From Mytilus edulis (lineage: Eukaryota; Mollusca; Bivalvia; Mytilida; Mytilidae): DNA of 64,000 nucleotides. This document shows positions 37,032 to 49,475 of this stretch, one piece after another. The notes below the pieces were generated by a model, which saw nothing but the letters and a program-made list of their open reading frames with translations, searched no databases and had not been told where the DNA came from. The stretch spans positions 88,414,592 through 88,478,591 of the forward strand of contig NC_092347.1 of the NCBI RefSeq assembly GCF_963676685.1. Direction: 5' to 3'. How positions within the stretch are numbered: position 1 is the first letter of the stretch; each line of letters begins with the position of its first letter. Made by a program: the position numbers and the translations under genes.

Positions 37032-40000
37032 GTATAATATTTAGAATTTAAAAATGAAATTTGACATTTTTAACAGTTTCGACATCCACTAACAAAATAT
37101 ATTTTACAGTTACCTATTACTAAAACTTACGATTTATCAAACTATAGATTTGTTCAGGTTTCTATTGTGTATATGTATATAATTAGTGTATCTAATTTGA
37201 TAAAATATGCCAGAGTATGTCCTCATTATTGCAATTTATAAACAGAAGTGTAATATTTACTAAAAGGGAAGACTGACTAGGTTTTGTTTCCTGCATTTTT
37301 TGTTGTTGTAACTAGTGGTAGTCACAATTTCATCCTCTTTCCTCCATTATTACGTCCCCGATTGAGACTATCCACCAAATTTTAGCTTTCAATGAAAAAC
37401 ACGTTAAATGTATTAAGTGAAGCAGGATTACTGATCCTTTCGCAGAATCTGTAATCCACTCAAGTGTGTTATGTTGATTTTGACTGAAGTCTTCTACTTT
37501 TTTGATTTTACGTTTACGCCATGTTCCGCACATCTTTATTTTTTGTAACATTTTTTTGTATGTTCCTGAAATTGACGTTTGCTTCTTGCTATGGCATTTG
37601 AATTTTACAAAGAGAAGTAATGCTTCCCTTGTCACTACCCAAAATTACGTTCTATCTGCTATTAATACGATGTGAATTGCTTTTGCAACCATAGGATTGT
37701 GTTCGTAAGTGTATTTGCCAGCAAATACACTTAATAAACGTTATCATTCTTCATGATCTAGTTATATTTATTTATTTCTAAATACTCATCGAGAGAGCAA
37801 TAATAGACATGGCCAACAGATTCCCCAAAGACGAATGTTGTCTTAAATCGACATGATACTTCAAATTTCAGAATGCTGACGTTTATTTTCTATACCTATT
37901 CAATCAGGAAAAATAATGTACCTTTACATCTATTCCACATAGACTAAATCTGTATCAAATATAAAGCCTTGCAGTTGGAAATTTAAAACAAAAAATGTAG
38001 GACTAACATTAAGACAATTATTTAAAAGAAACGGTGAACAATAGCAAGTTTTCAGCATTAGATATTCACTTTAATGTGAATTGGTGATCAGTTTTAAAGA
38101 AAATTTTAAAATAATTTAAAAAACACATTAAAAGTATAATGAAAATAAAATGCGTTTTCAATCATCTATACCACAATTTGAAAGTTTCGTTACAAATGAT
38201 ACCTTTATATTATTTTGTATTGATAAATGTATCCACAAAAAAAAACTTATACAATGTAAATATGTATGCACAGTATGTTAATTTTTTTTTCTTTTTTAAA
38301 TCCAAGTTTTAAAACAGCACTGCTGAATTTCGAAAAGATCAACAGAGAACTGCAGGTTGTTCATTTATTTGACTGTAATTTAGCCTCCAAAATATTTGAT
38401 TGAATATCGAGTTAGATAAGCAAGGTTTTTAAAAATTAGGGAATGTTTAAAGAATTTTTCACTATGCCCGGTTTATATATTTCTCTAGATATAAAATACA
38501 ATATGCATATCATAGGATATCATAATTGTTTGTTTTCCCTTCAAACATGTATGTCGTTATATTACAAACTTCACAAGTAAAGTGTCAAGTTCTCAAGGGT
38601 CACTGACCAAATTGAAAGAAAGAAAATGCGTGAAGTTGTCAGTACAATAAGTACATTTGTATCTATAATATCTACATTACATAAGTACACAAAGCGTAAT
38701 ACAATAACATAATATTATTATCACATTTGTATATAGATTCCATACTTTATATTTTAGAAGATTGCAGTTTACAAAATAAAGGTAAAAAGTAAAGTATATA
38801 GATCAAGTTTCGAGTGACACAAAAGTGTTTATTCCATAAAACTATTGATAAGAAGTGACAGTTCATGCAAACAATTACATAAGAAATATTCTGAACCGTC
38901 TTGAGCACCATAGATCACCCCAGATTTTGATAGGGTGCGTGTTGCTCAGTTTTAAGTTTTCTGTGTTGTATTTCCAATATTCCAATATCACTATAATAAT
39001 AGAGAAAATGAATTTTAAAAACTTCATGATAAACTTATCGCTCTTAATAATATTTTTAAAATAATACATCTGCAACGTTTGGTTGGTGGATAATCAGATA
39101 TAAAAAAATGTTTTAATTATTCACAATTTGTATTATCTTAAGTATAGTATCATATATAGGTATAGGAAGATGTAGTATGAGTGCCAATGAAACATCTCTC
39201 CATCCAAATAACAATTTATAAAAGAAAACAATTATAGATCAAGGTACGGTCTTCAACACGGAGCCTTGGCTCACACCGAACAACTAGCTATAAAAGGCCC
39301 GAAAATTAAAAGTGTAAAACGATTCAAACGGGAAAACCAACGGTATAATCTATATAAAAAAAAACGAGAAACATGTATAAATGACATAAACAAACGACAA
39401 CTGCTGTACATCAGATTCCTGACTTAGGACAGGTGCAAACATTTTGCAGCGGGATTAAACGTTTTAATGGTACCAAACCTTCTCACTTTTACTCAGACAA
39501 TAGTATAACATCACAATAACATATTTGTTTGTTACATTATGTTGTAAGTCTTATACCTGTGAAACTTTTTTTTTACACTGGGTCTTTGTGATAATTCAGT
39601 TAAAAGTCAGTGAAAATGCGTTCTGATGATATTTATAAAGATTGCTTTTTATAATGATATTGACAGAAATTAAAGTTCGAAAATTGATAATTCTATATTA
39701 TTGAACAGTATATGTAGCCCAAGAAATAATGACTGTATACAAATGTTACAGATTCTCAATGTTCCAGCAATCCTTGTTATTACAACAGCACATGCGCTGT
39801 AGTGGACGATGCTCTCTTCTGTATATGCCCTGCTGGATATATTGGAACATATTGTGAAGGTTTTTATCGTTTTGTTTGTTAAATTAATTTGTTTCATAAA
39901 TATTTACTTATATTCTATTACCGGAAGCTAATGCTTGCAATATTAAATGTCAATGAAAAAACTATGCTGAAATCAAACGTCTTAAAGTAAATTTTATTTT

Positions 40001-43000
40001 TTTGAATATTTTTGGTCTTGGAGTGATGAAACCAAAAAGTAGGATCATAGCTATCGTTGGCCCCTGATATGTCTAACATGTACCAAGCAAAACAAAAAGC
40101 TCACCACTACATACGATATATGCATTATTAACATATTAATGTTTAGCTTTTTTTCAAACTTTAGAATATTTAAGCACAACTTTGGTATGAGATGTTTTTT
40201 TAAAAGAAATTATTGGAGGCGAAGCGTTTTTTGCTGATCGGTACAGAAAAATATTCACGCCTTTCCAAATTATTAATATCAAGGTCACAAGGTGTTTGCA
40301 GTTTTGCACTAAAGAGAAAGGGTTTAAGACTTGATGCAAATAAGTAAGACAAAATTTAGAGATATACAGATTGATTACTTATGAACATCATAAAATATTA
40401 CTGTTACAATATAGAATCAAAAGGTATAAAATATGATCAAAATATCGTTGTGGATATCTGGAACACAATCCGAATTAAATAAAAGTGAATCAATACGAAT
40501 CAAGCCAGACAAACTTAAGAATATACAATCTATTGTCTAATCATGTGGTTCACATAATGTTGCGAAAACTATGAGATATGAAAAGGAATGAGTGAGTGAG
40601 AATAAAACGTACATATTGCATGTCAAAACCAGAAATAAGCATGGTGATACCTATACACTATTATATTTTAACATAAATGAAATTTTAACAGTCACCCCAT
40701 GTACCACCGAACCTTGTTTGAATAATGGTACCTGTACAGTTGTAGAGGAGTCGTACGTATGTGTTTGTCCTGATACATATGGTGGAACGACATGTGATGG
40801 TCAGTATATTACTTTTTACATACTATATTTGTTTAAGCTTAAAAATACATATAGAGTTTGGTTGTGAATCAAACCAACATCTCTGTAACATAATGAGTCT
40901 TATGTAGACGAAACGCGCGTCTGACGTATTAAAATATAATCCTGGTACCTTTGAAAACTATTTACATTCACTCCCTTGTTGGTATTTGAGGTTCTTGAAC
41001 TTTGAAAGAATTTTTGTCTTAAAAATGTTTTTTTTCACGAGAGCCATAACAATTTTGTGACCCGAAAGTGACCTACTAAATTAGACATTTTTCAGGGTTT
41101 TTTCTAACATGTACAACACGACGGGTGTCACACGTGGAGCAGGATCTACTTATCCTGCAGGAGTATCAAAAATCATCCCCCAGTTTTGGTGGGGTTTGTG
41201 TTGCTCGTTTTCTATGTTGTGTTTTGTGTGCTATTGTTTGTTTGTCTTTTTTATTAGCCATGGAGTTGTCCGTTTTTATTCGACTTATGATTTTGAGTAT
41301 CCGTCTGGTATCTTTCGACTCTCTTTTAAAGTTATCAGGAAAACACTTGTCATGTGCTTTTCAAGTCGTTATAATGGGGATTAATTTTTATCGTGTGATT
41401 CTAGTTTACGTTCTTTTCGTTGGGAAAGATAATAAAAAACACGAATTTGATGTTCCGCAAAGCAAACATTTTCTACTGGCTAGTATATTGACTATAGAAA
41501 AAAAAACAGTTTTTTTTTTTATCATTCCATACTTAATTTATACACGAAAATAGAAGAATTCACAGTAGTATTGTTGCGATAACACTCATAGAAGACTCCA
41601 AAGGCTACAATAAGCAAACTAGACATTACGTCAGTAAATGCTTTAAATTGTGAATACAAATAGCCCATTTATAGCATTTATGTGTTGATATGAAATATCA
41701 TTTATAAGACAATTTTTGAAAAAAACATGACACGATTAGGGTTAAAAGGGATCCTAAAATGAATTTGATATTGAAAAAATGTTCAGAAAAACCTTGATTG
41801 GTATCTCTTTTATGATTTATCAGATTTAAACATCGGTAAACTACTGTTGGTTCTTTATTCCACATATACTATTATGACATTTTATTTCAGATAGAAAAAT
41901 AAAAGACTGCAATGACCTGCCCCAAAATAGTAGCAGTGGAGTGTATACACTTTACCTTGAGAATAATATGGAAATATCAGTATTTTGTGAAATGTCAGTG
42001 GACGATGGAGGATGGACAGTAAGTAATTATCTTTATAATGGACATTGGTCAAAAAGACGTTTTCTTTGCCTTTATAATAAACATTTATTGAGAAGACATT
42101 TTCTTTCCTCGTAGCTCTTTATATACAAACAGTTGCCTTTTTTTATAAACTATAAAGCAAACATAAGAATCAGAAATCAATCAAATCCTTTCTTTCTTTT
42201 TTGATTGTCATCTCATTGAAAGAATAAAAAAACATTTCTTCATGTATCTATTTAACAAACAAAAAAACACACACATTCGACTCCTCAGTAAAATCAACAG
42301 AGTCTTACATTTTAATTATATATCTCAATATGATCAAGTCAGTCGGAGTAATTACTTGTTCTTACCGCTAAGTCAGGTAACTAGAACATACTGGGCTTAT
42401 GTATCCAGTATTCTACATATAAACAAATAGTTCATTTAAACACCTAGATATACTGTTCAATTATGTTCATTTTTTTAAAAGGGTTGTACCGCATTTTTCT
42501 GTATTTCAGATACTACTTATAGTTTTTTAGTTAATGAGTGTGTAAGATAAACATTATTTTAAGACATTGCTTAACAGTTGGAATTCTTTTGAATTGACTT
42601 TTTTTCAGGTTGTACAAAGAAGATTAGATGGAAAAACGAATTTCTTAAGGTTTTGGGACGACTACAAAACTGGTTTTGGTAACCTCACTGGTGAACATTG
42701 GTTAGGTAGTTTATATACTATCAAGATAATGGAATTTTTATACTGTTAGTCCCAGAGCTTGTTAGCAGCTCATGAGTCATTATTCATAGCAACTACTGGG
42801 ATCATGATACCCTCAGGACTAAGTTAAAAGCCTTAAATTGAATTTTAGGTTTTAATTCTAACACTATTTTCCCACCGCTAAAATGAATAAATGGTACAAG
42901 ATGCATAAATTTAGTGACTAAAAATGCCTTTGTGAAGAAATGCACAAATTCTAACAACAAATAACCTGAAAACGATATCGTAAAATTGCTACACTTTTCA

Positions 43001-46000
43001 TAATGTAACTCTATGTTGATTCTGTTTTGGTTCATAAAGAAATAGCCAACGTAGATACAAGTAGCTTGTATTAGGGGGGATTAATCCTACATTTTTCAAA
43101 ATCAATCACTCTAATTCAAACAAAACATTCTCTAAAACTGACATTTGCATGATTTATACTTTGGTGATCGACAACATATTTTTTACGGTTGGAGGACGTG
43201 TTTTCCAACAAACAATCACTATTCCCATGGGAATGAACTGTGATCCTCCTCTTGTCGACTCTTTCCTTTATTCATTAGGTAGGGTTCATACAGAAACTTC
43301 TTAGGGAGAAAGAAAAGAAGTTAGAAGTATCCTTTAACTTTACTTTCCCCTATATAGATGATGTTCTGTCAATTAATTTTTCAAAATTTGTTGACAGTTT
43401 TTTAACTGTTCTATCCGATCGAACTTGAGATAAAGGATTCAACAGAAACAATTAAGTCTGGCTCATATCTTGATATCTGGACTACAACTAAAAATTGACA
43501 ATGAGGGTGGGTTGGAAAAAAATCATTACGATAAAAAAAATCTATTTCCATACAGCATCATTCCAATAGCGCCTGCATAAAATCCCGCCTCCTTTTGACA
43601 AATTTGGCCTACCGAATTAGAATTAATGCCGAGTTTGTAAAAACATGAATAACATGACAATGACACATATGTAGCATGATCTGATTACCCTTCTCGAGCA
43701 CAAAGATCACCCTGGTGTTGGTGAGGCTTGTGTTGCTCAGTCTTTAGTTTTCTATGTTGTGTGTTATTTACTTTTATTGGCCTATTTTTTTTTTTCATTT
43801 TAGACATAGCATTGTCGGTTTATTTTCCACTTATAACTTTAAATATAACTCTGGTATCGTCGAATTTCTTCAAGATTCGAAGAACTTTTGATAAACTCTC
43901 TATTCTTTCAGATAACCAACATGTCAACGAATGAAAAAAAAAGTTAAAATACTATATCAACAAGGAACTGAAATTGATTCAATACCGAATAAAAAACAAT
44001 CTACTCTACATTAATAAATTAGGCATACATTTTATGATACAAGTGCTTATTTTGTTTTAGGAAATGACAATCTTCATTACATCTTGCTACAAAATGCTTA
44101 CAAAGTTCGATTTGATCTCGAAGACTTTGATGGAAATACAGCGTATGCTTTATATAATACTTTCAATGTCAGTAACGAGGAAAGTAGCTACACTTTGAGG
44201 ATATCTGATTACAGTGGAACTGCTGGTAAGATACATTGTTTGGTTTGTTTTTTAACAGAAACAGGTAAATCGTTGATGAAAAATATTAAACATTCATATT
44301 TTTAATATCGTATATTTTGTTTTTGCTTAAACTGTTAAAGAGATCTCGACAAATCTGTCAATTTCATGGTCATCGATTTGATTCAAATTCTCATATTTTA
44401 TTTCTAGCATCCTATAAAAAGGCAATAGTAGCATGTATATTAGTCATAAATCGATTATACTGATTCAAAGCCGGGTCACAAACAAAAACTGAGGGAAACA
44501 CAATCAATCATATACATGTAAGGACACTAAAATTACAACGAATTACAAAAAGTCAAAAATAAACAATTAACCATGCATGGTCTCGCTAATGTGTGCAATT
44601 TAGTATAGACGATACCTTATTGAACATTGGGATGGCCTCTGAAAACTGACGACGGTCAAATAACCCGATATGAACATAGATATCAATGTAAATAGAATGC
44701 GATAAAGTACAACTGGATTTTGCAAGGTCGTTTTGATTTTATATAATAAGTTCACATATGGCCTCTCCCTTGTTGCACTTTTAGTATTACCATTTTTTTA
44801 AAGATAAAAACTCCTAATGCATGCGAAACCCATCTCTAGCTAAGGGTTGGATTAAAGGTCACATATATAAAAGCAACAGTAGTATAATGCTGTTCGTAAG
44901 TAAAAAATCGATTGAGAGAAAACAAATCCGGATAACAAACTAAAACCTAGGGAAACACATCAACTATAAGGGGGAAACAACGAAACGTCAGAAACAATGA
45001 AGTGCAACAAAAAACAAAAGACAATGCAACATACATAGAAATGAACTATAAGATATTATAATTTAGTACGCCAGACGCGCGTTTCGTCTTCATAAGACTC
45101 ATCAGTGACACCGATATCAAAATAGTTTAAGAGCATTCAAGATCCAAAATTCCAAAAAGTTGTGCCAAATGCGGCTAAGGTAATCTTTACCTGGGATAAG
45201 AAAATCCTTATTTTTTTCCGAAAAATTGAAAGTTTTGTAACTGGAAATTTATAGAAATGACCACATAATTGATATTTATGTCAACACCGAAGTGCTGTCA
45301 CTGGGCTGGTGATACCCTCGGGGACGAAACGTCCACCAGCAGTGGCATCGACGATATAAATCGTAGCTAATGCCTGTTTAGGTATCCTGTAGTTTTTGTC
45401 AACTGATAGTCGATAACAACACTTAACGGTACAAGGTATAACAAAATTCTGCCAGCTTATTGTATGTTGATTACTCGAAGGATACGTTTTGATATTGGTC
45501 GATGTTCTTGAATATATGATACAATCTTAATTATATCTTAAAACAACATGCCTACTAAGTTCGATTTGATCTCTAAGACTCAAATGAAATATTAGTGGAA
45601 TATTAATATTAAACAACAACAACAGCAAAAAACAACAAAAATAATTCGATGCATTTAAAAAAAATCTTTATTAACGGTACCGGTACGCATTTCGACAATT
45701 CATGTATATTCGGGGCAATAATATTTGAAAATTTTAAAAGCTTATACAAATGTTAATGAACTTTTCTTTAATATAGAGCATCGTTTTGTAAAATTTCAAT
45801 TTGAACTTATTATTCTCCTGCATAGTTTTTATGTTTTAACAGGTGATTCTATGAAAGATTCCCAAGGTAACACTCATGACAATTTCATGTTTACCACTAT
45901 TGACAGAGATAACGATGTAACCAGTAGTAATTGTGCTATTAATAAACTGAGCCCATGGTGGCATGCTAGATGTACATGGTCAAATATCAACGGACTGTAT

Positions 46001-46093
46001 CTCGAAGGTTCTAGTGAAACCAATATGCACTGGAATAGCTGGAAAGGAAAATCTGGACTCAAAACTACCAGAATGATGTTTAAGCCGAGTTGA
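36893..46093 (+). CDS. Type II transmembrane EGF-EGF-fibrinogen-related domain protein (seven exons)
   Basis: Join 36893-37031, 39752-39859, 40692-40799, 41891-42018, 42609-42705, 44061-44225 and 45843-46093. Every junction is GT-AG, phases run 1,1,1,0,1,1, and the total is 996 bp (331 aa plus stop). Residues 1-20 are basic and cytosolic, 21-40 form one hydrophobic segment acting as a signal anchor, 47-82 and 83-118 are EGF-like modules, and 119-331 are a FReD. FReD landmarks seen: C125 and VFCEM, GGWT, QRRLDG, GFGNL and EHWLG, the calcium-loop-like DRDND at 269-273, NCA at 278-280, WW at 287-288, C292, NINGLYL, and W312/W315 before the C-terminus. By family knowledge FReD proteins bind carbohydrate or acetyl groups and act in innate recognition, and FIBCD1 is a type II example in vertebrates. 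The ligand is unknown. Joining exon 1 to the rest is inference from phase and order. Confidence 0.8.
37032..39751 (+). other. FReD gene intron 1
   Basis: 2.7 kb. Contains a retroelement tail scrap at about 38,890-38,990 and a copy of the GCCAATGA-family dispersed repeat at 39,157-39,520. No further exon seen. Confidence 0.6.
39157..39520 (+). repeat. Dispersed repeat (GCCAATGA family) in FReD intron 1
   Basis: TGAGTGCCAATGAAACATCT, CTATAAAAGGCCCGAAAATT, ACAAACGACAACTGCTG and CTTAGGACAGG occur in the order of the copy at 60,745. Confidence 0.8.
39752..39859 (+). CDS. FReD gene exon 2: first EGF-like domain
   Basis: 108 bp, phase 1-1. Six cysteines in SQCSSNPC, NSTC, FCICPAG and TYCE. No calcium-binding EGF consensus. 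The donor (G|GTTTTT) is weak, the acceptor TGTTACAG is ordinary. NST is a possible N-glycosylation site. Confidence 0.9.
39860..40691 (+). other. FReD gene intron 2
   Basis: 832 bp, AT-rich, no repeat recognised with confidence. Confidence 0.6.
40692..40799 (+). CDS. FReD gene exon 3: second EGF-like domain
   Basis: 108 bp, phase 1-1, with TPCTTEPC, NNGTC, SYVCVCPD and TTCD. The frame is open upstream of the acceptor, but TTTTAACAG marks the boundary and phase matches both neighbours. NGT is a possible N-glycosylation site. Confidence 0.92.
40885..41345 (+). repeat. Repeat fragments in FReD intron 3
   Basis: At 40,895-40,935 a reverse-strand scrap (TAGACGAAACGCGCGTCTGA) of the repeat at 45,060. 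At 41,105-41,345 a retroelement tail (GTGGAGCAGGATCTACTTA, TTTTGGTGGGGTTTGTGTTG, AGCCATGGAGTTGTC). Confidence 0.75.
41891..42018 (+). CDS. FReD gene exon 4: start of fibrinogen-related domain
   Basis: Acceptor TTATTTCAG, donor GTAAGT. Encodes the domain's first cysteine pair (KDCNDLP and VFCEMS), the SGVYTLYL strand and DDGGWT, the standard FReD opening. Confidence 0.93.
42609..42705 (+). CDS. FReD gene exon 5
   Basis: 97 bp encoding VVQRRLDGKTNF, then RFWDDYKTGFGNL, then GEHWLG, the most conserved FReD block. Acceptor TTTTTTCAG, donor G|GTAGTT. Reading through the donor gives a stop soon after. Confidence 0.95.
42706..44060 (+). other. FReD gene intron 5 with retroelement remnant
   Basis: About 1.35 kb, largely occupied by the reverse transcriptase pseudogene at 43,170-43,860. 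At 42,750-42,830 CTCATGAGTCATTATTC and GATCATGATACCCTCAGGAC are a scrap of the dispersed repeat tail also seen at 45,310 and 48,440. Confidence 0.7.
43170..43860 (+). pseudogene. Decayed reverse transcriptase copy with tail
   Basis: Frames broken by indels and stops still show TITIPMGMNC (an RT PMG-type motif), a YIDDVLS box and an IELEIKDST stretch. These match the longer minus-strand fragment at 62,054-62,521. The same tail (CACCCTGGTGTTGGTGAGG, TTTCTATGTTGTGT) follows. Dead copy. Confidence 0.75.
44061..44225 (+). CDS. FReD gene exon 6
   Basis: 165 bp, phase 1-1. Encodes NDNLHYILLQ, then the VRFDLEDFDGN strand, AYALYNTFNVS, and the YTLRISDYSGTAG turn leading to the calcium loop. Acceptor TTTGTTTTAG, donor GTAAGA. 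Confidence 0.95.
44226..45842 (+). other. FReD gene intron 6
   Basis: 1.6 kb. The right half contains a fairly complete dispersed repeat at 45,060-45,375. Nothing else recognised. Confidence 0.6.
45060..45375 (+). repeat. Dispersed repeat (CGCCAGACGCGCGTTTCGTC family)
   Basis: Fairly complete copy: ACGCCAGACGCGCGTTTCGT, AAGACTCATCAGTGAC, CTGGGATAAGAAAATCC, AACACCGAAGTGCTG, GATACCCTCGGGGACGAAAC. Partial copies lie at 19,198, 25,960, 40,895 (reverse), 48,430, 49,312 and 57,646. Confidence 0.8.
45843..46093 (+). CDS. FReD gene exon 7: calcium loop, ligand face and stop
   Basis: Acceptor TTTTAACAG. Holds FTTIDRDND, SSNCA, SPWWHARC, NINGLYL and MHWNSWKG, ending KPS and TGA. The position after the last cysteine is Thr where most FReDs have His. 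A polyadenylation signal AATAAA follows at 46,254-46,259. Confidence 0.95.
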
Positions 46094-46462
46094 TTTATTT
46101 GAAATTTATGACTGGTGATGGATTTTTCTTCAGGTTGAAGATGTTTTTTAAGATGTTTTACACTAAGAAAAGAGATGAATGCAAGTATCATCAATAACAG
46201 ACAACAGATTTTTTTCCGAAAATATTCATCGATATATTTTACTGGTGTTTCTTAATAAATATATGTAGAAAGCAGTGTATCTACAATGAGTTTAAAGATA
46301 TTGCATCTTGATCAATATTTCATTCTGACAGGTATGGTAAGCACTATAGTGTTTCGGATTAGAACTATATTTACCTGAAAGCTCGTGTAATATAGTCAAC
46401 AATCATCCATGCTTATTACATATGAAACTGGTTAGAGAAAGAACTGTTTCGAATTAGGGACT

Positions 46463-46835
46463 TTAAGTATGTACTTAGGTGAGGTTCTGGAATTTGTGTC
46501 AGATGTGCGGGCTCCTTGTTGTTTTCCCTACGATATAAAGTAAAATATTTTACCCCACAACACCCTTTTATCTTTTCATATAAGACTAAATAGCTCATAA
46601 AAGGTCTTTTAGATTCTTGATTTTCTTTATTCTAATTTGAGACCCAAATATTACCAAATTGCAAATATATGGTAAACTTGAGTCAGCCTTTTCCCGCCAT
46701 ATTTTAAAAACCAAATACCTCGAAAAGGAGCTCCAATATTTTTAGCTTATTTTGATCCTTTACTAATGCTCTTCCGGCTTAAAGTATCAGTTTTGAATTA
46801 TTGATTTATTTAATTTCACCTTAGTACATCCTTAA
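46463..46835. mobile_element. TTAA-flanked MITE, copy 2
   Basis: TTAAGTATGTACTTAGGTGAGG at the left and CACCTTAGTACATCCTTAA at the right. The interior is recognisably the same as 25,529-25,935 (GACTCCTTGTTGTTTT versus GACTCCTTGGTGTTTT region, TTTTCCCGCCATATTTTAAA in both). It sits 370 bp after the FReD stop codon. Confidence 0.85.
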
Positions 46836-46971
46836 ATGCGAATACCTCATTTTAACATGCTGGTGGTATTTATGTCTGTAAAAATTTACCACTTATATTG
46901 CCAAGCATAATCACTACACCTACTGAAAACCTCTCACAATGAAGCTATAAAACCACCATTTTCTGCATAAG

Positions 46972-47070
46972 GAAATGTCTATTCCAAGTCAGGAATATGA
47001 CAGTTGTTTTTCCTTTCTATTTGATGTGTTTGAGCTTTTGATTTTTTCATTTGATAAAGGACGACCCGTT
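46972..47070 (-). repeat. Short interspersed repeat fragment
   Basis: CCAAGTCAGGAATATGACAG and TTTGATGTGTTTGAGCTTTT match the complement of the 22,095 family. Confidence 0.7.
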
Positions 47071-47071
47071 T

Positions 47072-47410
47072 TAGCTCACGTAGGCCAAGTGAGCTTTTCC
47101 CATTACTTAGTGTCCGTCGTCCGATGTCCGTCGTCTGTTAATTTTCACAACAATGTTCTCCTCTGCAACTACTGGGCCAAATTTAACCAAACTTTGCCAC
47201 AATCATCATTGAGGTATTTAGATGATCCGAACCGTCTTGACTAAAAATAGAAAATAGGGTAAAAAGCAGTGTTTGGCTTATATCTCTGAAACTATAGGAT
47301 TTACAGTAAATCTGGCGTGGTGTTAAACTGTTCATCAGGTCTATCTGCCCTGAAATTTTCAGATGAATTAGACAACCTGTTGTTGGGTTGCTGCTCCTAC
47401 ATTAGTAATT
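47072..47410. repeat. Probable dispersed repeat (GTAGGCCAAGTGAGCTTTTC)
   Basis: TTTTAGCTCACGTAGGCCAA, then GTGAGCTTTTCCCATTAC and repeated GTCCGTCGTC. I recall similar sequences as multi-copy in bivalves. Only one copy is present here, so the call rests on memory. Confidence 0.45.
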
Positions 47411-47639
47411 TGAAAATTTTCGGTTTTTAGTTATTATATTGAATGTTATTATAGATAGAGATAAACTGTAAACAGCAATAATGTTCAGCAAAGTAAGATC
47501 TACAATAAGTCGACATGACCACAATTTGTTCACGCTAATTGTTTTGTACATAAACCAAGCCCTTGGTTTTCCCGTTTGAATTGTTATACATTTTGTCATA
47601 ACGCACCTTGCTATGTGGAATTTGTTTCACTATTTGTTG

Positions 47640-47740
47640 CATGGTGTACAATTCTCTATAATTGCTAACTTCTATGTCATTTGGTCTCGGGTGGATTGCT
47701 GATGCTCATTGGCAATTATACCAAATCTCCTTATTTCATA
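47640..47740 (-). repeat. Dispersed repeat fragment (GCCAATGA family)
   Basis: TGCTCATTGGCAATTATACC and GTCATTTGGTCTC match the complement of the 60,745 copy. Confidence 0.6.
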
Positions 47741-49311
47741 TAAAGTCATCCTACTTGGTTGAAATATGCCAAAATATTATAACGAAGTTAAGGGAACGGC
47801 CATTCTATTTCAAGGGCGGGTTGGGGGATTATTTTCTTTTTCAAAAAAAAATTCTAATCCCCAATATGATGAAAAAGAATTAAAATAAATATTGCTGTCT
47901 AGACGATGACAAAACTTTTTCACCATACCTACCAAATTAACAAGAAAATATTTGATCGATAGCTTCAAAAAGCACAATCAAAATGTTCGTTTTTTGCGCG
48001 AAAACAATCTGACATATTAGTGAGACAAACGTGTTTCAATACAAAAATAGCTAAATACCCACAAAAAGCATGGAATAAGACAAAAGTATCCGATCTGTTG
48101 CTACAGGACCTAATGATGAAAAATAATGTGTTAATCAGAAACACAATACTTTTACATATTTAATCAAACGATTAAATGGAGCACCATCTAACAAAAGTAA
48201 GATGAAAAAAGACACATACAAACGCAAATAAAAAAAACAAATTCAATTTCAAAAGCGTACACGATATTTACTGAACAATGAAAACAACACGATATAAATT
48301 TCAAAGGACCTAATAACATTTAGCCAAATCCATCTAAGCTGAACTTTGCCTGAGGCAGTTGAAACCTTAGTTTTTAACAATTCATTAATGGACCAATTTT
48401 AGAAAGGTTTGTTTTAAATCATATCAGTACAGCAGTACAGACTACTGAGCTGATGATACCCTCGGGGATTAATAGTCCACCAGAAGAAGTTTCAATCCAG
48501 TGCTGAAAACAGTTACTAGTATTGAAACAAAATAAAGAAGGAAACTGGTGTGTCTAAGTGATCATATAACGTATATTTATATCAAACTCGTTACGAAAAG
48601 ATTTCAGCAACTGAATCCTGTAACAGGTTTAATTTCTTCAGATTTATTTCTTATCCTTGGAGAAATGCAATGTTCATATCATTGTCTTACTGCATCCAGT
48701 ATATCCATGACACTCTGTGAAGTTGTGTAAGAACAAGTTGTTTTTGTATGAGAATGACAGGCTAAATAGAGTAATGATTAAAAACTACTGGAAATGCACT
48801 ACATCAGTTGTACGGTCATCATCGCTTTTTTTTATGAACGGATACGATTTGTCGGTGTTTCTACTGACAAACGAAATGTCTTTAAACTTTAATAAATAGA
48901 TTTGCATTTATAGCGAGCAATTTTTACCCTGTCTTAACAGGTTGTTTGCTGATGTATGAGTTCATACGATTCCTTCAGGTTTTTATTTTTTTTTTTTTAC
49001 CTTAATTTGTCTCTTCTAAATCGAATTGCTAGATTTAAATAACGTTAAACTACTATAAAATTGATTCAATGAAAACATACTTCCTCGTGAGTTGATAACA
49101 TGCTGACAATACAGTGGCAAACGACAAAAACAATACAAATAACACTGAATCAAAAGATTGAACAACACGACTTCATCAAAAACTGTGGTTGATCGGATTA
49201 GCTACGGAATGGTAGGCAGAACAAGCTCCCTCATGTGACACCATCCGTGTTGTCCATATAAGTTCAAACACGGTGATGAGTCTAACTCGGTTGGTCACAT
49301 TAGATGAAAAT
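47741..49311. other. Intergenic DNA
   Basis: No exon found. A repeat tail (GATGATACCCTCGGGGATTA) lies at 48,440-48,490 and a retroelement-tail-like scrap at about 49,230-49,310. Confidence 0.5.
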
Positions 49312-49475
49312 TAACTCATCATAGATACCAGGACTAAATTTAGTATATACGCCAGACGCTCGTTTCGTCTAAAAAGACTCATCGAATCCAAAAAAGTTAA
49401 AAAGGCCAAATAAAGTACGAAGTTGAAGAGCATTGAGAACCAAAATTCCTAAAAGAGAACGGATTTGTTGTTAAG
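49312..49475 (+). repeat. Dispersed repeat (CGCCAGACG family), 5' part
   Basis: CTCATCATAGATACCAGGAC and ACGCCAGACGCTCGTTTCGT, followed by AAAAAGACTCATCG. Confidence 0.75.

Noticed and set aside
37330..37635. 101-codon minus-strand frame inside FReD intron 1
   Set aside because: No family resemblance, no supporting splice sites or promoter. Probably chance.
41109..41553. Overlapping 91- and 142-codon frames in FReD intron 3
   Set aside because: They translate the retroelement tail present at several other places in the window.
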